A stretch of 64,000 nucleotides of DNA, taken from positions 119,331,794-119,395,793 of the forward strand of contig NC_055991.1 of NCBI RefSeq assembly GCF_018446385.1, read 5' to 3'. The notes below the pieces were generated by a model, which had not been told where the DNA came from, ran no database searches, and worked only from the letters and a program-made list of their open reading frames with translations. Shown in pieces: positions 11,705-23,285 of the stretch; positions within the stretch are counted from its first letter, which is position 1; the number at the start of each line of letters is the position of its first letter. The position numbers and the translations under genes were made by a program. Source of the stretch: Zingiber officinale (taxonomy: Eukaryota; Streptophyta; Magnoliopsida; Zingiberales; Zingiberaceae).

Positions 11705-13165
11705 TGTTGATGCAATTAGCTTCCAGAGTTTTGATATTTGAAAATATACCTAAGTCTAGTTAGTTTGACCAAGGATTGATCCAAACAGACTTACTGTTTA
11801 TAAGATAGAGGTCTAGTCAAGACTAAATGACCAACAAGAAAATGCCTTAACTGGAGGTTAGGTAAGAGGAAGTCCTGATGAGTAAAGTCAGGCAATGGAA
11901 AGTCCTGATAAGTGAAGTCAAGTAATGGAAGCCCAAGTGAGTGAAACTAAGTGGTGAATATCATGGTGAGTGAAGTCAGGGAGTCGAAGTCTTGCTGAGT
12001 GAAGTCAGACCCTAGTGAGTGAAGCTAGGTAATGGAAGGTCTGATGAGTGAAGTCAGCCCCTAGTGAGTAAAGTTAGGTCATAGTAAGTGAAGCTAGATG
12101 GTAAAAGTTCTAGTGAGTGAAGCTAGGTAGTAGAAAACCTTAGGGGGAGATAACCCTAGGTAATGAGAAGTTTTGGAGAAATGAACTCCAAGCATGATGT
12201 CTAGTGGGTCGGATAGACTTATAGGAGTATGGATTGATCCTAAGGGATTGACCTTTAGGTGGTAGACTTGAAGGAGTGAACTCTAAGCATGAAGCCTAGT
12301 AGATCGGGTAGGCTTTCAGGAATATGAATTGATCCTAAGGGATTGACTCTTAGATAGTAGACTTGGAGGAGGGTCCTCTAAGCAAAAGGTAAGTCTAGTA
12401 GGTCAAGTATACTTATAGGGTTAAGACTTAGATTGCTTTATTTACTGTTGTTTGCTTGTCTTATACGGACCTGGAATTGAAAGCAAGACTGGGGGAGCAA
12501 ATAGACGCAAACAAAAGGCAACATGACCTGGATTGGTTAGGTCCAAGCGCCTTGAAATAGTTTAGGCGCCTGAGACTAGTCGAGGCGCCTGGGATGGGTC
12601 CAGGCGCTTGGACCAAAATCTAATCGACACAACGAATTTAGATCGGATGAGGCTGAGTCCAAGCTCTCGGGGGTGGTCCAGGCGCTTAGAAATACTTCGA
12701 TCAGAGCTTCAAATGCATCAATTCAATCATCCTACTCTTCATCTCTGTGCTAGGATAAATGTGTTGTGAAGTTCTGTGATCGTGGAAGCTCTACGAAGGG
12801 TGCATTGTGGTCAGGACTTCCGGATTGATTCGGCAAAGTGTTTGTTGGTACCTTTATTATTACAAGTTGTGGTTATCTTATCATTCTTTTATGTTTGTGC
12901 TTGATAAACTATAAGATGAATTTCTCCATCTCTAAAAAGCTTCCGGAAAGGATACCACTAGTAGACTCACGCTTGAGTGTGTAGGTCTTGGACATACTAA
13001 CACCGGGGGTTAGGAACCAAGTAAATCTTGCACGCCTTTCTTATTATTTTGTTTCTTATTATTTCACTGCATACTTACAACTCTGGTAGAATGAATGAAA
13101 GTGCAAAAAAAAAAAGAGCGGTCAATATTAACACCCCCCCTCTTTCGACGCATAATGATCCTACA
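11705..13165 (+). mobile_element. Solo LTR (Copia-type) inside the hAT element
   Basis: 1461 bp opening TGTTGATGCAATTAG and closing GATCCTACA. A perfect TATAT duplication flanks it (11700-11704 and 13166-13170). It has the same architecture as the other LTRs: degenerate repeats around AAGTCCTGATGAGTGAAG at 11860-12180, then a cluster of the palindrome AGGCGCCT at about 12540-12690. There is no internal region or second LTR. Confidence 0.85.
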
Positions 13166-13650
13166 TATATAATGTTAGAATTGATTTATATGATATAATA
13201 AATATTATGTAAAATATGGAGTACAATCTAATATTTCTGAAACACAACAAACTACTAATAGTAATTTAAAATTTACAAAAGTACAACTTTTATTAAAAGA
13301 ACAGACGAAACGTCTATGAGGATCCTCAAGTTCTACACAGAAACTTGAGAATTATTTTATGATTTCTTTTGATTTTAGTGAAGCAAATAACGAAAATTTC
13401 GATATCCTAAAGTAGTGGTCATGGAATGCTCAAAGCTTTCCGTCCTCTCCATAATTGCTAACGAAATTTTAGCTTGACAGTGTCAACTGTTGCTATGGAA
13501 TAGACGTTCAGTACCGGTGTCAACATATTAGATGAACGACGATCGACTTTGTCTTCCGGCTCATTGAAAGCTCAAACATTACTTGACGATTGACCAGAGC
13601 CAAGAAAAGAATCCAAAAAATGCAACATTCTGATGACAAAGTCTAAGAAT
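13166..13650 (+). pseudogene. hAT transposase, C-terminal dimerisation region (decayed)
   Basis: Frame pieces include FDFSEANNENFDILK (about 13368-13412), WNAQSFPS, STVAME and FSTGVNILDERRSTLSSG followed by KAQTLLDD (to about 13590). This is the conserved hAT C-terminal dimerisation motif of plant elements. Internal stops show it cannot be made. It is the direct continuation of the piece that ends at 11704. Confidence 0.75.
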
Positions 13651-14010
13651 TTAATACCGAAGGAACCAATACAACGAGAACGAAAAATGAAAGTGAATAA
13701 CATCACTTCCTAATGTAAAAGAATAAAAATATAAAGAAATATGTGAGCTTTGATTTTCTTATTACCTAAGGGGATACGTAAACAATTTAAATAAGTATAT
13801 TTAAATAAATTTTAAGATTTAAATTTTAAAAATTTTAATATAATAATCTTAAACTGTGGTGAACCTTGACAAATCGTGACGAACCGTGAACTGTAACTAT
13901 CTTGAGCGATTCTCGTTAAGGGTCGACTTGTCAGGAATTGTCGAACCAATGGATTCAAATTGCCGAACTGGAGGTTCAGAATCGTCAGTTTCGAACCATG
14001 GTAAGGTCTA

Positions 14011-14578
14011 CGCAAACAGGGTTGGGTTGCACTCCCAGTTAACTTTCAAGTAGCCACTAATCCAAACAATATTATTTGAGGGTTGCACTGGGCTTGGAGC
14101 CTAGCCAATTTTCATGTAGCAACCACTCCTAGCAATATTATTTTAGGTCAATATCGGAATAAGTCTTGCATGAACACCGAAGGATGGAGCAATTGAACTA
14201 AGATTTAGCTTAGGATGAGTGATAAAGCAAGTAAACTAAGATTTAACTGAGGGCAAGTGATGATCCTGACGACACCGATCTAAATCGAACCGGACCCGAA
14301 ACCTGAATCAAGTCAATGGGTCAATTTGAACCGGGGATTCAATTGTTGGTTTATTCATATTTATTTAAAATATAATATATTTTAAATTTGATTATATATA
14401 TTTTTTAAACAATAGCGTTTAATTGTAATATTTTAGTAATATTAATGACAGGTTCATTATAAATTAATTCATTTAATTTACAATTTTCAATATCAGACTT
14501 TCTACATTTCTATTGTAGCCAAATTTTAATTTTTTAATATGAAACATTTCTATTTTTTACTTATTCAATTTATTAATC

Positions 14579-14612
<34 letters not shown>

Positions 14613-15687
14613 TAAAGGATTAAATTTATTCAACAAGTGAAGAATCAGAACTTATAAAAAGAATGCAATTTTAAAGGACGAATTTAAAGATTTTGATATC
14701 GACAAAATTAACCACTTAAATAAGTTTACATTTTTTTTTAAAAAAAATCACATTTATAAATTTATAAATATTTTTTAAAAAATATATAAATGAATAATAA
14801 TATTGAATCGTCTCATTAATCAAGTGGGTAACGTCGAGTCTGGGATGACCGATTCAACCCCACGAAAATTTCCTACTGACCATCAGGATAAATCAGGAAA
14901 CGCTCACAGCGGTTAGCCAGGAGTCCAACATTCTTTAGTTACGTGCCTCATTTGAAGAAAAAATTCCTACAAATTTATCATAATTGAAATTCAAATCATG
15001 AATATTTGAATGACAATTTAAATATTTTATCGTGAAACCATGAATATTTGAATGACAATCTAAATATTTTATCGTGAAATCATGAATATTTGAATGACAA
15101 TGTATCCTAGGGGCAAAAATTTTGTAAACCATGAACTGGATGGTAATCGGCAAATTGTAAGCTATAAATTGTAACCGTCTTGAATTAGAATGAAAGGTTG
15201 AGATTTAATCTCACGATTTTGAATCATTGTGAATTCCAAATAGTGGCAGGATCTAATCACACCAGCGGATCTTGTGGTGAGGTAACTCATAATTATTAAT
15301 TTATTTTCAAATTTATTTTATCTTACAAAAAGTAATAGTTTTTAGAGCATGTTCATGTGGACTAAAGGCTCCATGTCTCCTCTTCTTAACAATTCCTTAA
15401 ATCATAATTAGTAAAACCATGATTCGAATATTTGTTCTCAGTTTTTTAATTATATGTATAATTAGGTGAAATGAAAATTTCGCCCTTGAAGGTTATCTTC
15501 TTTTAAAAAACTACTCAACGGTTCAAAATTCATCAACTTACTCCAAGAGTTTTCAAACTCTTGTTATTCTCTTCTTCAAACTCTTGCACTTGTACGTATA
15601 GCCGAGTTGATATTCAAACAGGACTTGTCATCAGATAGACATGGTTTGATTCTTGGCATATGTAAATATTATTTCAAGTTATCTCGT
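14011..15687. other. Intergenic, AT-rich
   Basis: No gene seen. It contains a (TA)15 microsatellite (14581-14611) and a 42-bp tandem repeat (14997-15102). Low-complexity T/A runs recur. Confidence 0.6.
14997..15102. repeat. 42-bp tandem repeat, about 2.5 copies
   Basis: The unit beginning CATGAATATTTGAATGACAA starts at 14997, 15039 and 15081, with one or two differences between copies. Confidence 0.9.
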
Positions 15688-17661
15688 TGTTGGGTTTTTC
15701 GGACCGCGAAAACCGCTTTTCGCGTCGCGGAAACCCCGAATCGCCCAAGCCAAGGATCTCGTGCAAGGTAAAACTTTCGAAAAATACGAGTACGAGTTTA
15801 AAACACGATCGACTCTTAGATCTACGAGGGAAAAACATTTACCCTTGATGCGTGCCCTTCGTAATCCCGCAACGTCCAAAGGTAGCCGGATCTCGAGACC
15901 GTCAAGCGAACGGTCCTCTAGCGGTATCCACACGAACAAGGAGTGGTCTTCTACCACTCAAAGATGGAGAGGAGAACCCACAAGTGTGCTAGCACTTTCT
16001 AGGGCTCTCGGATTGGATCTAAAATGTGAGAAAGGAGAGAAGGGAAAAAGGAACTCATACACTCCTCTAGGTACTCTCCTTTTGTGACCTTCACACCACC
16101 TAGTTGCTAGGAATCAACTCTCACTTCTTCTCCACCATGAAGCCACGACCATCAGCAAGCCAGAGAGAGGGAGAAGCACCCAAGGAAGAAGAAGCATTGA
16201 ACACCATTCAATTGCCACCAAATGAAACCCTCTCCTCACTTAGTGTGGTCGGCCACCACATGTGTAACCCCCACATTAATGTGGCCGGCCACATTAAGAG
16301 GATTAATGGTGTGTAACCTCCATGAGGTGGCACACCATTATATAAGGGGATGATGTGGCATGCCATGTAGGATGAGTCATCCTCATGATGTGTCAATTCA
16401 TCAAGTCAAAACTTGATGTGTCAACCTCTATTTGGTCAAGTCAAACTTGACCAATGCTCTTCCTAGTTGAGTTAAATCCAAGCTTTGATTCAAGTCAATT
16501 TTAATTTAATGAATCTCAATTCATTAATATAAATTGACTCATGAATCAAATTTAAATTAGACTCATTCAACAATTGAATCTAATTGAGTCTAACTCAATA
16601 AGTCTAATTTGAATCCAATCTTTGATTCATCATATGAATCTAATCCTATTGGTTCATCATATGAACCTAATCTCCATGCACATGTTCTTTGTGTGTGACC
16701 CAATAGGTTCTTGTAACGTTGGCAATGTTATAAACTCCTTTAAAACATAAGCAATGAGCGGCATCTAGCAATACATCATTGCTACCCAAGTTACAAGAAA
16801 TGTTGAGATCCAACATCACCTTGTGACTACTAATTGTGACTTCTCACAATATGTGACAAGTGTCCTTCTATCCTAGACATCTAGATTGATCAATGTGAGG
16901 CATAGACCGTGTCATCCTCTGACCAATCTAAATCTTGAACTCCGAGTAGACTCACTCAATCAAATGAGCTCAATATCTCATATTGACTCATTTGGGTATG
17001 ACCATACACTTCGTGGTCTCACTCTATCAAGAATATCGATGTCTCTCCCGTCATATAGGAGGGATAGATCCCATCTACATCACTCACATCCCTCTGCATA
17101 ATTTGTTATATACCCAGTAATCGCCTTTATAGTCCACCCAATTACGGGTGACGTTTGACGAAACTAAAGTACATAACTCCTTATGTAGGGATCCATGGTG
17201 ACTTCAGGTCTAAGGACTAATAGTCATACTAATAGCCACATGAGAAAGTATATGACACTCATATAATGATCCATGATACTTTCTCATGGCGGGTCATTCA
17301 GTATACATTCTCTAATGCATACCCATGTGTCAGCTTGATATCTCTATATCCATGACTTGTGAGATCAAGTCATCGAGCTGACCTACATGCTAGTCTTATT
17401 GTATTAACATTGTCCCTGAATGTTAATACTCGACTAGGAATGATTTAGAGTAGTGTTCCCTATATCATCTCACTATCGATTCAACTAATCGATTGATATA
17501 GGTATGAACCTTCTACTCAAGGACGCTATTATACTTAGTCTATTTGGCACTAATACAAATAAGTATAATAACCAAACAAATGCCTTTATTAATATACAAG
17601 AATATGATATACATAAGTCTATACAATCATCAAATGATTGGCTCTAGGGCTCTAACTAACA
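15688..17661 (-). mobile_element. Solo LTR (Copia-type), reverse orientation
   Basis: 1974 bp, bounded by TGTTGGGTTT and CTCTAACTAACA, with a perfect CTCGT duplication (15683-15687 and 17662-17666). The minus strand opens TGTTAGTTAGAGCC and carries AATAAAGGC soon after, typical of a Copia LTR read from right to left, so I place it on the minus strand. No internal region. The many MTHHE/DHSLF-like frames inside are chance. Confidence 0.75.
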
Positions 17662-17936
17662 CTCGTGCCTCCTATCTAGGAAGATCGCTTGGCTAAAACT
17701 GAATAAGTTTCTATGATTTCTTTTTAAGTGTGTGGAATTGTCCTGAATGAGTCTCTAAGGTGAAGACTTCATCTTTTATCATGAGAATTTACATTTGATG
17801 ACTTATTTTTTTGGGTAACCTTTGTAGAGTGAATTAAAGACTTCAATAGTTAGAGATGGAAAAAAAAACAACAAAGTTAAGAACTTTAAAAGGTACTTAG
17901 ATGACTTTAAAATTGAGATGACATATTTAAAAAATA

Positions 17937-18533
17937 GACAAATTATCTCTGTGACCGTTAACCTTTTTCAATCACCTATTTTTGACTCTCTAATTTTTTT
18001 CTAAACAAATCAGTCATTCAATTTTTTTAACTAATCACTTATACATACCCTCCGTTAAATTTTTCTAGAAAGATTGACAAAAACTATCGTAGAAGGCCAC
18101 TACCCCTACCCTCGCTACCTCCTCTTTTGGTGTCTGAAGGTGATGACAACCTCCCTGGTAGTGAATCGACTGTATCTGTTCCCTGTGGTTGTAGCCTAAT
18201 CGGGTCCAGCGGAGGTGCAGCGATGGAATGTAGCTGTGACATGCCAGCAACGACCTCTCTGGAGAAGAGGGAAGCAGCGCACCTTGGAAACTACAAAGAC
18301 GGCCATGAGATTTTGGTCGAACACTGTACCAGTGATGGATACCTTTTACTCCTCTAAAAGACATGTAGAACGTACATTTTATAGTTTCTATCAATCTTTT
18401 TTTAAAAAAATTTGACTGAGGAGCCACAAGTAACTCATTTAAAAAAAGTTGAATAACTAATTTGTTTCAAAAAAAAATTGAAATGCCAAAAATAGTTATT
18501 GAAAAAGTTAAGGGACATGAAGGTAATTTGCCC
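17937..18533. mobile_element. Long-TIR non-autonomous element, MULE-like (possible Pack-MULE)
   Basis: The first about 150 bp (17937-18090) and last about 150 bp (18375-18533) are imperfect inverted repeats. The left reads GACAAATTATCTC and the right, on the other strand, GGGCAAATTACCTTC. Both continue through matching T-rich stretches. Flanking 9-mers TAAAAAATA and TTAAAAAAA agree at 7 of 9 sites. Between the AT-rich TIRs lies a GC-rich core (about 18100-18340). Long TIRs and a 9-bp target duplication suit Mutator-like elements, and a GC-rich filler suits a Pack-MULE. The origin of the filler was not recognised. Confidence 0.55.
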
Positions 18534-18734
18534 TTAAAAAAAAAGAAAGATACACTTCGGGGTGAAAAAAAAAATGAAATTTTGCTATCATTTATATACG
18601 TAATGGGTCTCTTCTCTTCCTCGTATCTTTGATCCAAGTAAATAGACTTGAGATGGTTGTTGGAGGGAAGAGGAATTGCTTGTCCAAGAAGAGCTGCTCA
18701 TCAACACTTTGTGAATAAGAAAGGAAAGGGTCCT

Positions 18735-18870
18735 TGAAGCTATGGTAAGAGTTGGGATGAACTTTTTAGTAACAAAAATTTAAATCTCACCTAAGTCACA
18801 TTATAACTAGTGAGTTAGAAAAACTTATGAGGATAAGCTGTCAATCATGATCCATTTGAGCTTTAGCTTT
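18735..18870 (+). repeat. SINE-like repeat, copy 1
   Basis: AAATCTCACCTAAGTCACATTA followed by AAAACTTATGAGGATAAGC and TCAATCATGATCC matches a second copy at about 55165-55330 in order and orientation. The second copy preserves a B-box-like GAGTTCAAATCTC. I read this as a tRNA-derived SINE family; boundaries are approximate. Confidence 0.4.
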
Positions 18871-19132
18871 TTGATTTATTCTGACCACAAATGAAAAATT
18901 TTCTCAAGATTGAATCGATTACCTCTAACATTAATGGGATTGTAGAGTTATATAAGTGGATTCTTTAGAAAAGAGACACATAAGGTTGCTTATGGGCTTC
19001 TATATTTTTAATTGGACGAGTGGGCCGGCAAGTGGCCCAAAGGCAATCAATGCGCATCATAAATCTATTAAACGTAATTGTAGAAGTTTGATCGGAACGG
19101 AGATCGTCACCAGGGAGCGCCGGCGGTGTGCA

Positions 19133-22100
19133 ATGGCCGGAGAGGCGCAGGAGATGGTGGAGGTCACCGTAAAAACCATCGGCCCCGCTCGCCCTACGAG
19201 GCTCCGAGTACCCTCCAGCATCAAGGTAGATCACCCTGAACACTAGCCCTAACTTTCTCGCGATCGCGGTCGCTCGATCTCTATTCGTCTGCTTTATGTT
19301 TTGATTTCTGTCACGGGGTAATACGTCCTCAATTTGGTGATCTGATTGGTATCCGAATTAGGTATCGGATCTGAGGAGGATCGTCGCGGCGGAGCGTCGT
19401 CTGCCGGCCGAGCGATTGAAGCTTGTGCTGAGAGGAAAGACCCTTCAGGACAAGAAGGAGAAGGAGGAGGAGGAGGAAGAAGAGCCTGATGAGGATGTGC
19501 TGATTAGGCTCCAGGATGGAGGCAAGTTTGACGCTTTCGGTTCATTTAGTTTTGATTCCTAAAATCGATGATGTTGATCAGGATGCTTCTGGTTTGCAGA
19601 AGTTCATACAATTTGGTCAATAGTTTCAATTTTTCGCTTAATTTATTGGTTCATGACGTTTTGGAAGATGCATCAATAATAAATCAGTAAAAAAGAGTTA
19701 CTTTTAGCACAATTTGTTACCAAGGGCACTACACTGCATGCTTCTGTGGAAGCTCACTTAGGAGTACACTCTTTAACCTCCGTGTAGATATGGACCTCTT
19801 GCATCAATCAGGCTCCCCATCTCAAACAACAATTGTCTTGAGAATTTTGATTAGGGTTAGTGTACCATTGCACGACCCATATGTCACTGACAAAAAGAAT
19901 GGTATATCAAAGATACAACTTTAGAATTCAAGAAGAACAAAGAGTATTCATAGAATTCATGGATGTTAAGTAACAATACATTGAAATTTTATCAGGCATA
20001 TATCTTGATAGCGTATGCAAAAGTCATTTATACAGCTACCAAGACCTCATTTCTTATTTTCTTTGCCATAGCTAAGTTTCCATTAATGTCTGCTTTGTCA
20101 CTAGCTCGTCAATCAGTCTTATGGTCACTGTAAATCAAACTACTTGGTCTACTTTCAAATTTAATACACATATATATATAATCTTTTGATTTTGTACAAA
20201 TGACAAGAAGCACATGCCTCAATCAAATAGACAAATAACTGTTTTCCTATACAAGAAAATGTATATGCTTTATTGATGATGCATTTTCAAGATACTTGGA
20301 AGTGCATCTGAAAAGGAAAGTGTGGATTAGATAATATTAGCATGTTTGGTAGTAACTTTCCCCCTCTTTACAGATTCTCTAATATTAGCTGTTGTACCTA
20401 AGCCCCCTGCGAAGCATCTTCAGGAAGACGATGATGATGAGGAAGAACTGGTCTGTCTGCACTAGTTTTATCTTTGCGCTTGATAACCATCAATAACCAC
20501 ATAGTACAAGTATTACTTCATCACATCTCTATTTGTCTTCAGAAATTTCAAATCCCACAAAGAACAAACTGGTTGAAGAAGAGAATTTTCTTATTTCTTC
20601 AGAAGAAGCTACGATTTCCTGGTATGATCACATGTAAAACTTGTTGTCATTGGTAGATTTATAAATCAGACCATATGACTGCATTCCTTCTGAATTTCAT
20701 AGACATCGTCTTGATGGCAATTTTCTCTATCAGTCTGAAGGCTTGGATTGGAATCATCCTGTGGTTCTCAATGGCTCCCATTGCTCAACGGTTTGGAATA
20801 GGACCCATCTATGTAAGTGTGTATGGGAAATGTGAAATTATTTGAGTTTGATCTCACATTGGATATTGTGCTCGCAACAACATATTAGGCTGATGAAATA
20901 ATTAAATGTTGGATCCAAAACAGTTCATTTACAACCATGTCATGGTCACTTACAACATGTTAGGATTGGTGATGCAACTAGTGGTGGTGAATATGCACTG
21001 ATATGTAAATACAATTTTTTGATTTACTCTTGCAAACACAAGACTTATACAATTGTTAGTGTAAAAATAACTTCAATATTTGTTAGTGCAAGGAGGAAAC
21101 AATATAAAGTCAAATAACAAAAAAACCAACAATGCTAACATAAAATATAATGTACTTTGGATCCAGGTCCTACTTCACAGCCTACTCACTTGTTAGGTGA
21201 GTTATTCATCAAAAACTTCTTCTACAGAAATGCCTGCTTGTAAAATCCTTTGAAACCCCATATAAAAATGCGTTGCATTTCTCTTTACAAAAGAATAAGA
21301 ATTAAACCATAACCTACTCACTTGTTAGGTGAGTTATTCATCAAAAAATTCTTCTACAGAAATGTCTGCTTGTAAATCCTTTGAAGCCCCATATAAAAAT
21401 GTCTTGCATTTCTCTTTACAAAAGAATAAGAATTAAATCATAAGAATAAATAAATAACGTACAAAGAAAATGAACCTTTCAAAAGCTAATACTCTTTCCA
21501 AGTAGTTGAGAGCACCTTAGAGCTTGGAAATACAATTAGAAGATTAATAATTAGAGCATGTGAGTTGGTTACTTTGAATATGAGTTCATTGCTTCGAGTT
21601 CAATTTGCTCCCTTCTTTATAGCCACAATTCAAATGATTTCAGTTGACTCTGATTTTCTCCAGTCAGCTGAAACATTGATCTTGGTGACTTATTTAACAA
21701 TAATTACTTATTCAGTTGACTCAGAATCCTTCCACTCAACTAAAAATCTACATTAATCAACTCAATTTTGTATCAATCAACTCAACCGGATAAACTCATT
21801 ACCTAATGACTTCGTCTTTAGCCAATTCAGTATATGTCCAATACTCAAATCTTCAATAGTCAACTTAAACCTTTGATAGTTTGAGACTTGGATTGGATTG
21901 ACTCAAAACATTTTTGGGCGATTCAACTAATGCTCACTTGATTGATTTGTCAACTAAATTCTCGTTTTAGTCTACTCAAGCCATAATAGAATAATTTTAT
22001 TCCCGAGCAAAACATTTACAATTGACTATAGAGTTGAGTCGACTGAAACAACCCTTTGGTCGATTGAATTTGCTCGGGAATCTTGATTTTACTCAAGATC

Positions 22101-23243
22101 AAACTTTATTCGTCAACTTTGACATAGATCACATGGTCTTTGGTTGAATAAAAGGTATCCAAAATCCAAGATTACATTTGCTCATAATGTTTCACATCTC
22201 ACATATCTTTAAATCTTGATGGCAGCGACGTTCCTCACCCCCAAGCCCATCTCAGTCTTGGTGTTTGAGCCATCAATCCACTCTCAATCTCCACTTATAT
22301 TAAATAGGCTCAGCATTCCTTTCCCTCTCAGGAAACTGAATTTGTAATGACCAATTATATACATGGAGGATTTCACTTAGAACTGAATAGTTCATGCTAT
22401 GTGCAGATACTTATCACTGGGTTCTTGATTATTCTTCTGAATCTCGGAAAAAGACAACATGGTGACCTGAGGTATGTAGTTTCTTCATTTATTCAATGTG
22501 TGTTTCCTCCAATTAATTAATTTTGAGAGACTAAATATTTCCTTGATAATTTGCTATTCATTTCTCATTTTAGAAGCAAAATTTTGAAAATTTTGCTATC
22601 TGCATGTGGTTTTCTCCAGCTTCCATAATTCTGTAGAATAATATGCTTAATACTTTAGCAAATTTCAAAACGAGGGCACTTGCCTTTCAGTTGTTTTGGA
22701 ATTCATTGTGCTCTCTAAAAAATGCTTAGATCATACACCTAATATATGCTTTCCTCGTTTACACCTAGTAAACCAGGCACCCAGCTAGATTGGATTCCCC
22801 AAACTGGTTTGAGTGAAAAATAATTAAAAAAAAACATTCCTTTTTGTTCTAGTAAAAAGCACATGGAAAAATTTTCGCTCAGGAGCTTTCAAAACCTAGA
22901 CTGTGAGAAAGGGTTTTCCAATTTTTTTTTTGCTGGTTTCATTATTCCCTCTAGTCTGTGCAGTTTGATCTAATTGTGTGCCCAGTTTGGTGCACTATTT
23001 GAGCATCTCCAGATTAGGAGTTTCCATCCCGGAAATAACTATGCATTCATAGGGAAATTTGGTTAATACTTCTTCAGCATCAGATGTTCAAGAAAACTCT
23101 CCCTGAATTTGTTTCTTTTCTCTTAACCAAATATCTGTTCTTGTTGCAGTGCATATTCCGTATTCAATGAAGATTTCAGGGAACTCCCTGGCACACTCAA
23201 TGCTGATCGATTAGATAGAGATATTAGGGCAGGCCAATTTTGA
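19133..23243 (+). CDS. SAYSD1: SAYSvFN-domain protein with ubiquitin-like N-terminus
   Basis: Seven coding exons: 19133-19225, 19362-19521, 20374-20450, 20543-20621, 20703-20812, 22407-22471, 23150-23243. They give 225 residues, all phases consistent. Residues about 9-92 form a ubiquitin-like fold (LKLVLRGKTLQD, then LQDGDSLILAVVP) with an acidic EEEEEEE insert. Residues 138-155 and 174-187 are hydrophobic membrane segments. The C-terminus (195-225) starts with the signature SAYSVFN and contains FRELPGTLNADRLDRDIRAG. Animal SAYSD1 is an ER membrane protein that senses UFM1-marked stalled ribosomes at the translocon; the plant role is inferred. Intron 2 has a GC donor (AG|GCAAGT). The start is the first ATG in frame with the domain. 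Confidence 0.88.
21181..21444 (+). repeat. 132-bp tandem duplication in an intron of the SAYSvFN gene
   Basis: The unit starting CCTACTCACTTGTTAGGTGA occurs at 21181 and again at 21313 with a handful of differences. It lies in intron 5 (20813-22406), which holds no gene. Confidence 0.9.
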
Positions 23244-23244
23244 G

Positions 23245-23246
<2 letters not shown>

Positions 23247-23280
<34 letters not shown>
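23247..23280 (+). repeat. (CT)17 microsatellite
   Basis: An uninterrupted CT run begins 3 bases after the SAYSvFN stop codon, so it lies in the 3' UTR. Confidence 0.95.

Positions 23281-23285
<5 letters not shown>

Larger units (their letters stand above)
1174..14010 (+). mobile_element. Decayed hAT DNA transposon, split by nested LTR insertions
   Basis: Three pieces (about 1174-1639, 10275-11704, 13166-14010) read in order as one hAT element. The first has a TATA box (TATAAATAGG at 1371) and an N-terminal frame from about 1561 beginning MRTPNIQSTDNET. That frame continues across the solo LTR once one copy of the GTACC target duplication is removed. The middle carries degenerate transposase and the last carries the hAT dimerisation region. 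The ends show weak inverted similarity: TAGATGTCGG at the left against AAGGTCTA at the right. Many stops and indels show it is long dead. Exact termini and the 8-bp target duplication are not resolved; the left end abuts the SIRE LTR. Confidence 0.7.

Noticed and set aside
15653-16087. 144-residue frame
   Set aside because: It crosses the boundary of the reverse solo LTR at 15688 and has no homology.
18127-18357. 76-residue frame in the core of the long-TIR element
   Set aside because: No recognisable domain; more likely captured or chance sequence than a gene.
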